A stretch of DNA of 64,000 bases. Source: Boswellia sacra (Eukaryota > Streptophyta > Magnoliopsida > Sapindales > Burseraceae). Positions 58,868 through 64,000 of this stretch are shown one piece after another. The position numbers and the translations under genes are program-made. Positions within the stretch are counted from its first letter, which is position 1. Every line of letters begins with the position of its first letter. The notes below the pieces were generated by a model, which saw nothing but the letters and a program-made list of their open reading frames with translations, was not told the origin of the DNA and searched no databases. The stretch is taken from the NCBI GenBank assembly GCA_013180625.2, contig SNVD02011423.1, positions 372,001-436,000 of the forward strand, in the 5' to 3' direction.

Positions 58868-61128
58868 TGTAACACCCTAAAACCGAAACACAAGTATTGC
58901 TAATATGCTTGGACATCACTAATAATAAATCTCTAAACAAAATCATCAATAATCCTTCTTATTAGGAAAAAGTGAACAGAACTGTACATTTAATGTCTCT
59001 TTAATCAAAATAAAGTCTAATAATCTAAAGTTTCATACATAATTATACAATAAAAGGGGATCTTCTTATTGCATAATTCCAAAAATAAAATAAAGCCTTG
59101 ACATCAACCATCAAGCCCAACCACTCTTCCGCTGCACTACTCTGATAAAATGTTAGAGACGAGGGGTGAGCCGTCAACTCGGTAAGTAAAATCATACACA
59201 ACCATTTAGTACCTTAAAACAATTATAAAAACATCATAAAATTCATAGTTTAATACTTCTCCAAAAATTATATCGTAACGAAAACATAGTCATGAGTATT
59301 TGTAATATTTAAGATCAAAGAAATCATTTACAATCATTAAAGATCAAAAAGACATTTATCGACTCATGTCACATAGTGTCACCTGTAATCTCGGTGACCC
59401 GGCCCAAAAGTATGTCACCTGTAATCCCTGTGACCCGGCTAGAAATCAGATAATATGTCACTTGTAATCCTAGTAACCCGACCCAAAAGTATGTCACTTG
59501 TAATCCTAGTAACCCGACCCAAAAGTATGTCACTTGTAATCCTAGTAACCCGACCCAAAAGTATGTTACCTGTAATCCCGGTGACCCGCCCAGATATCAG
59601 ACAATATATCACCTGTAATCTCGGTGACCCAGTAAAAAATTAGACAATATGTCACCTGTAATCTCGGTGACCCGGCTAGAAAGTCGTGTGCACACTAATA
59701 CCACAGCTAGGTTCAGAATTCATAACAGTATTCAGATATTATGGACAATGAGTCAAAACATTTCAAAAATCATTGCAAATAACAAGATACTCAAAGTTCA
59801 TATACTAATCACTTTTCGTAGATAATAATAAGTTCATCAAAATATCAAGCTTCTGGAAAAAGAAGTCAAGAAAAGGATTAATAAATATTCTGATTATGTC
59901 AAAATAGTTTGTTAAAAGTTACTTTCACTAAAACAGTTTTTAACATGAAAATGGTTTTTAAGAATCAATTTAAAAGATTTACTAAAACTCTAATTCCACA
60001 ATTTATATTCTAAAATAGAAAATAATTCATATAATATCACATAAAAATATTTTCTAACAAATCAAAATATTCATTAAGAACACGTTACACTTTAATCACA
60101 GTACGTGTATGATGTTACTTACCTTGATCGATCCAAAAAGAGAAATATCCTAGCTCTTACTCGTCCAACGATTGTCTTAAGACATAACCAGAAAACATTT
60201 TGATAAATTCATAAACTCAACATCGCAAATGTTCTACAAAATTCCCTTAAAATTCTTAAACAAACCGTTCTGCCTAAGTCTGATACCTAGAATAGAGGTC
60301 ATTCCATAAATTTTAGAAAATTATATCTTAATCCAATTAATCTAAAATTTTGCAGAGGCGAACTAGACACATATATTATTCAAATACAATTTTTTCAAAG
60401 CAAATTACGTTCAGAAACTATTTTTGAATGATTTTCGTTTTCTGCCAGTCAATTCTGTCCAGAATTTCCAGATTAAAACATTTCAAATTCAAAATTTCAT
60501 AAAAATTATTCTACATGTTTAAAAATCATGAAAATTTACAGCAACATATACATCATCTTGACAAATAGCATATAAAATTTGAGAAATTTATGACTCCTCT
60601 AGAATATGAAAAACAAATTCCGAAATTAGTAACATTTAGAAATCACAGTATTTTCCAAGATTTCAATAGAGAGTTCAAAAATTCGAAATAAATTGAAATC
60701 TTAATATTTTTTTGTGAAATAAAATTTTACACGTTCAATATATGTCTATAAGAACATATAAAAAAACCAGACTGAAAATCGAATTTTAAGTATCCTAATA
60801 AATTCAAAAATTCTAAGTTGTTCCTTAATCCTCTGCAGAAATCCTAGCATAAATCTAGGCAACAATAATTTCTAGTAAAATAATTATATCAAACTAAGAG
60901 AAATATAATCTTACCTTGAAATCTCTGAGTTTCAAAGCCTTCACCTAACTTTTACGTTAAAAACCCTATTTACAAAATTATAATATTGCTTATATACTAG
61001 ATGAGGTTCCAAAAGAGATAAAACTTCTAATTTAAATATAAATAAAACTCTTTTTTTTTTAATTATATTCCTTGTCCAACTCCCACAAGGACTTTTATAG
61101 CCCTAAAAAAAATTTTACTGTTGTTACA
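58868..61128 (-). mobile_element. Ty3/gypsy LTR with internal stub, minus strand
   Basis: LTR TGTAACACCC...GTTGTTACA, 2261 bases, inserted in PPR pseudogene 1. Immediately to the right the minus strand reads tgaggacgaaatcttgttaaaggggggagaa, i.e. the conserved gypsy 3' coding-end word and polypurine tract, so this is a 3' LTR. The remaining internal part fades out by about 61500. No second LTR or target duplication was found. Confidence 0.75.
59383..59690. repeat. Eight-unit short tandem repeat in the 58868 LTR
   Basis: Units of 33-43 bases of the form tgtcacctgtaatctcggtg + acccgg. Three adjacent units (from about 59456) share the variant cttgtaatcctagtaacccg and are nearly identical, showing recent local expansion. 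Confidence 0.9.
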
Positions 61129-61860
61129 TTCTCCCCCCTTTAACAAGATTTCGTCCTCAAAATTTGATGCATATGTCAAATTCAGCCGGGAGGGCAGTAA
61201 TATTTTGAAAAACTATAAGTTTTTATATGATCTCTTTTACAACTGAGATAATAACCTTTTTAAGAAATTTTATTCAAATTAGAATCAGACTCAATTATGA
61301 ATTCTTTTGGATCCTAGAAGGCTTTCTTTTATATAAATACCTACTTCTGTTCTAAAATTAGTTGTTGTGAAATAATATGTTAAATCAGATGGACAGATAC
61401 TTATTTAGAGCCAAAACTGAACTCTTCCATAACAATCCCAAACTTGGTAGAGTAAACACAATGCCTTTTACTATCTAATTATTATTATTTAATGATAATA
61501 TATTTATGTTTATATGTAAAAAATACTCTTGATAAAGAGGCAAGCTGTTATTTTTTCAGTTTACTTACTAGCTGTTAGAGACGATTTCTATTAACAATAA
61601 TACTAATTTTACAAAGTTTGTATATAAAATTTATATAGAAAGTTGATATGGTATCAAGTATATGAAAAAATTAATAATTTAATGAGTTGTCAATATAATA
61701 AATGCTAATGAGTCATGATATATTGAATTAGTAGTTTCACATTAATTTTGTATTCTATTAATTATTTTTCTTCAAGCAAGTTCATGTTGGTCCCATCAAT
61801 GACTTTAAAGATTACCTAGCATTGGAGTAGACACAAATGCCTCAACAAATTTAATAATAA
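61129..61860. other. Gypsy internal stub and AT-rich sequence
   Basis: The first 80 bases are the end of a gypsy polyprotein region on the minus strand (LPAEFDI then a stop). The rest is AT-rich without recognisable genes. Confidence 0.5.
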
Positions 61861-62110
61861 AATCGGCTTCTCTCACTCACGGGTCCGGCCACAATCCTGC
61901 CAAAAAATTCAGCATAAAACCATAAGAAGTTAGGCGGGCAGTTGTGGGGCAGTGCACCGTAGCAAAAGCCCTCTGAATGGGGACAAGAAATTTGGCACCG
62001 CCACCCAAAAAGCATTTGCCAAACAAACCATTCACAACGGCCTCTCGCAATTGGGCACTGGGCCTTCCTCCTGAAACGCTCTAACTATTGCGTATCTCCC
62101 GGGAGGTGAA
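61860..62110. other. GC-richer island of unknown nature
   Basis: Contrasts in composition with its surroundings and has words such as cgggtccggccacaatcctg and tctcccgggagg. No open frame of note. Could be a captured gene scrap. Confidence 0.3.
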
Positions 62111-62880
62111 ATCATTAAATTTAAACTAATAATTATCATAATAAATACATAAATAAATTAATAATTTTAAAATTATATATTGTATTTAATTGTCAATTTG
62201 TCATGAACTTGAACTTAATACATAAATATTTTTTTTTTAAAGAAAAAACAACTTTCTTCAACAATACTATAACTTATTTGCAAGACTATATAAAAAAAGT
62301 AAAATTATCAGAAAAACAATTTAAATGATAGTATTCTTTAATTTTATTTGACAAAATGAACAAATTCAAAAAATAAATTAAAAAAAGAAGTTGGTGTAAT
62401 TAAATAGTAATTATTTGTCACCCCCAATGTTTAGTCGAAGTACATTCTCTCCCCAATCTTCGATGAAAAAATATAAAGACCCTCAATTTTCATGCACCGT
62501 TAGTCTATCCACTAAATATTTATAATTCTATCCTCATATTTTTATTCAATCAAACATAGGCTCAATTTTATGTTGTCAAATCTGCAATTTTGTACTATCT
62601 AATCCGGCGTGCCAAACACTCCCTAAGTGTACACGCTCTAAGTGTATGGTTGTGGACATTGAAATTTTGGATATGTTATTAAGTTTAATTTTATAAGAAA
62701 AATGGTGTTTTGGTAATTTAAGAAATATAAAACATCAATGGCATATTAGGATTTTTACTAAAGTATTATGTTCTTAATTAAAGTGAAAAAAAGACAATTC
62801 TGAACAGATAGAGGTGTGTTCATGGATGTCTCAGCAATTTTTTCATTAAAAAAAAAAATCCATGATCCACGCCATACCAT
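62110..62880. other. AT-rich intergenic stretch
   Basis: No gene recognised. Confidence 0.4.
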
Positions 62881-64000
62881 CAGCTGCTTCCTCTTTGTGA
62901 GACATTGGCTTTAGTAGAATATATGATTGACCAAAGTTTCTTGATATTGGAAAAAGAATTTGGAGATACTTTTTGTATACCCAACAATGTTGACAAACAA
63001 ATCAACAGAGTTTCAAATCTTTTCGTATCATGAAAAGAAGAAATTACACATCCCAGTTAAAAATTTTTATTAGTTATTGAACAAACAAGATTTAAACTGT
63101 CTCTTCCACTGAGTTCGTTTCCATTGTTTTTATCTTATTTATGATGGTGCATTATAAGCCTTTTTCTTGTGTTTTTTTAATACCTCTTTCAACGAATAGT
63201 TTTATGTTTATATGGTTACTAGATTAAAGCAGTGCTGCCACGAATTTGCTTTGAGATTTATGAAGTGTATCTCTTTGTCTTAACAGACAAAGGATGAAAG
63301 GTTTGTTTTTTGACAGAAGAAAAGGTTGAAGGGCTTACAATTCCAAGCAATTGCTATGACTAATTCTTATAATTTCTACCGATGGTATTTTTGCTTTCAA
63401 ATAGATAACTATTATAAAATACGGTGCATGCAGCTGGACTACGACAATACTACAAATTGTGGTGATAAGAAGGTTTCATCAACAGGCTTGCAGGATGGAA
63501 ATCATACGCCTGCTATGTTCTGCCGGGCATTTGTAACTCCAACTGCGAGCCTGCTATCTGCGGGGCCATTATCAGGACTATCATCCTCTTCGATGTCTGA
63601 TCCTGGAAGAAATCTTTTCGTATGCTAACTAACATATTCTAACAACTACTTGAATGAATAAACATGTCAACTGCTACCTAACATCGAAGATTGGCTACAA
63701 TCAACTTTAATTACAATACTCAAAATTTGCGTTTATGTTTTCGTTTTGAGCAGAGAAGTACAGATCACATCCAGCTAATTGTGCTATATACATGGTTGGC
63801 GGTTAAACTCCCAATTGAACATTATGACTTTGCTAGGGCTTTACAGAGGAGTATTCCCTACTCCAATCTCCCGTGGGAAAATGGGCTTGTTCCCACCGTC
63901 AATTGAAATCAAAATTTCGTCTTATTGACATTTGTCAAAATGAGCAACCAAAAGAGTAGAAATTGGACAAAGCTGTTAATATGGTGCTGAGGTCTAAGCA
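62880..64000 (+). pseudogene. Copy C of the Ig-like/multi-pass membrane protein family, internally deleted
   Basis: The 5' flank matches that of copy B (see 9478), but exon 1 is deleted: the sequence passes from promoter to intron 1 (gcattataagcctttttc). Exon 63434-63619 begins like exon 2 of copy B and, after ATGTTCTGC, continues as the second visible exon of copy A (ending SMSDPGRNLF at a GTATGC donor), so several exons have been lost by a precise-looking fusion. Exon 63754 onward matches the third visible exon of copy A (HIQLIVLYTWLAVKLP) but carries a TGA at 63904-63906. It continues beyond the window. A pseudogene that documents the family exon order. Confidence 0.75.

Noticed and set aside
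59455..59643. Repeated frame MSLVILVTRPKS as a repeat protein
   Set aside because: It is the translation of the short tandem DNA repeat in an LTR, with variable unit lengths that break the frame.
59383..59690. CRISPR-like array
   Set aside because: Units are contiguous with no unique spacers, and lie within a plant LTR.

Overview
This is AT-rich nuclear DNA of a flowering plant, almost certainly a eudicot. The evidence is GT-AG introns in AT-rich sequence, pentatricopeptide-repeat (PPR) and RopGEF-like gene pieces, Ty1/copia and Ty3/gypsy LTR retrotransposons primed by initiator tRNA-Met, a BED-finger hAT transposon and Mutator-like MITEs. I cannot name the species. No rRNA, tRNA, CRISPR or bacterial-type genes were seen.

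Layout. (1) 1-3340: the 3' half of an apparently intact plus-strand gene (copy A) for a plant membrane protein with an extracellular Ig-like region and a multi-pass C-terminal half. (2) 3590-5110: a fragment of the same family and a PIF/Harbinger-like insertion with a precise empty site. (3) 5347-7760: a gypsy LTR. (4) 8940-16265: a MITE, then the promoter and eight 5' exons of a second family member (copy B), dead, with a 3.4-kb solo gypsy LTR in exon 2. (5) 16316-28106: two degenerate copia elements in opposite orientation. (6) 29.8-32.7 kb: minus-strand scraps resembling a tRNA adenosine deaminase exon and a RopGEF first exon. (7) 34.4-36.9 kb: a minus-strand PPR pseudogene. (8) 37279-41397: a hAT element with perfect 8-bp target duplications, nearly intact. 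(9) 41.8-43.6 kb: two more MITEs. (10) 44388-58867: a second minus-strand PPR pseudogene split by a copia element, which is itself split by a 7.3-kb non-autonomous gypsy element; a TRIM-like element adjoins. (11) 58868-about 61500: another gypsy LTR and short internal stub. (12) 62880-64000: a third family member (copy C), an internally deleted pseudogene running off the window.

The window is best read as a decayed tandem cluster of one membrane-protein family plus a pair of PPR paralogues, both taken apart by successive insertions. Several insertion events can be ordered from target-site duplications and from paralogous empty sites inside the window. Only copy A looks functional as a host gene; the hAT transposase is one stop codon from being intact. 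I found no convincing new biological system. The most informative items are the copy A family, the hAT element, the inverted copia pair with a shared integrase duplication, the miniature TRIM element and the nested insertion in the PPR gene.
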